Shown: piece by piece, positions 13,317 through 13,808 of the stretch | Numbering within the stretch: the first letter of the stretch is position 1 | Layout of the letters: every line of letters begins with the position of its first letter | Assembly: GCA_002296285.1 (NCBI GenBank) | Contig: DBHX01000046.1 | Span: forward strand, 1-13,808 | Length of the DNA stretch: 13,808 bases | Origin: a bacterium UBP8_UBA817 | GTDB taxonomy: Bacteria > Margulisbacteria > Marinamargulisbacteria > UBA817 | Reading direction: 5' to 3' | Translations under genes and position numbers: made by a program | Notes under the pieces: model-generated | What the model saw: the letters and a program-made list of their open reading frames with translations, nothing else | Database searches by the model: none | Told to the model about the DNA's origin: nothing

Positions 13317-13808
13317 ATGTCATTATTAGAAAAACTAGATCATATTGACCAAGATTTAAGGCGTCAAGTTAACGACGTATCAAGCATTGATCAAATCATT
13401 GAATTAAAGGAATCTTTTTTCGGAAAGAAAGGTAGAATTAGCCAGGTGATGCAGGGCATCCGAGAGGCAACCAACGAAGAAAAACCTTTGGTTGGTCAAA
13501 AAGTCAATGAAATCAAACAAAAGTATTTGGGATCTTTTGATAAAAAAATTAAGGCCTTGGAAGAAGAGCAACTCAATCAGCAATTGGCCAAAGAATCCGT
13601 TGATATTACATTGCCTGGTGATCGTATGGATATTGGTGCCATGCATCCCATTAAACGAGCGGAAGCTGAGTTGGTTCAAATTTGTGAGTCATTGGGGTTT
13701 TCTGTGGCCTCAGGGCCAATTATTGAAGACATGTTTCATAATTTTGAGGCATTAAATATTCCAGAATCACACCCATCTCGTGACATGCATGATACTTTTT
13801 ATTTGGAA
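13317..13808 (+). CDS. pheS: Phenylalanyl-tRNA synthetase alpha subunit, N-terminal part (runs off the window)
   Basis: Only the first 164 codons are present; the frame is still open at the edge. Residues 1 to about 85 form the charged helical hairpin (coiled-coil arm) that in bacterial PheS contacts the tRNA. The class II catalytic core begins at HPIKRAEAELVQICESLGF (motif 1 region), followed by SGPIIED, the signature HNFEALNIPESHPSRDMHDTFYL and the window end. PheS pairs with PheT to charge tRNA-Phe in the cytoplasm; pheT would be expected downstream, outside the window. The start at 13317 fits the family N-terminus (MSLLEKLDHI) and the promoter box just upstream. There is no Phe-rich leader peptide or T-box-like leader in the spacer. 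Confidence 0.95.
   Translation, partial: MSLLEKLDHIDQDLRRQVNDVSSIDQIIELKESFFGKKGRISQVMQGIREATNEEKPLVGQKVNEIKQKYLGSFDKKIKALEEEQLNQQLAKESVDITLPGDRMDIGAMHPIKRAEAELVQICESLGFSVASGPIIEDMFHNFEALNIPESHPSRDMHDTFYLE

Noticed and set aside
13404..13679. Antisense open frame within pheS
   Set aside because: The plus-strand frame is clearly PheS coiled coil and catalytic core; the antisense product is a Phe/Leu-rich shadow.

Overview
The window reads as about 14 kb of compact chromosome from a diderm (Gram-negative-type) bacterium with fairly A+T-rich DNA. The diderm call rests on an exported M16 peptidase, a membrane-anchored SurA/PpiD-like chaperone, a SPOR-domain protein, FtsEX, MreB and a site-2 protease, which together describe an envelope-maintenance gene set. 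I cannot name a taxon. The site-2 protease has a single PDZ domain, unlike enterobacterial RseP, and the gene order does not match any model organism I know. There are no insertion sequences, CRISPR arrays, phage genes or other mobile DNA; this is core genome.

Layout. The 5' end of a tRNA-Leu gene lies on the minus strand at the left edge. Diverging from it is a tightly packed plus-strand run: M16 peptidase, rseP, transketolase, ftsE, ftsX and a PpiD-like chaperone (126-8801). Most junctions are stop/start overlaps or gaps of 2 bp. cutA (minus) converges on the end of this run with a 4-bp overlap. A second plus-strand run, SPOR protein, maf and mreB (9174-11448), diverges from cutA. It converges with an 8-bp overlap on an unplaced 555-residue zinc metallopeptidase gene (minus). 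A 208-bp spacer then leads to pheS (plus), which runs off the right edge.

How the genes fit together. The first run mixes envelope proteolysis and folding (M16, RseP, PpiD-like) with the FtsEX division complex, and includes one central-carbon enzyme. The second run groups septal peptidoglycan binding (SPOR), a nucleotide pyrophosphatase linked to septation (Maf) and the cell-wall elongation actin (MreB).

The most striking signal is regulatory. In front of seven genes a -10-like hexamer (TANNNT) sits 6 nt upstream of the ATG (7 nt for pheS), so the predicted transcription start is the A of the start codon. These genes therefore look leaderless. The five genes without such a box are all downstream in a run and start by stop/start coupling, a 2-bp gap or a Shine-Dalgarno site. 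This two-mode organisation is the main thing worth following up. Other points of interest are a nine-G tract inside the M16 gene and the unassigned metallopeptidase.
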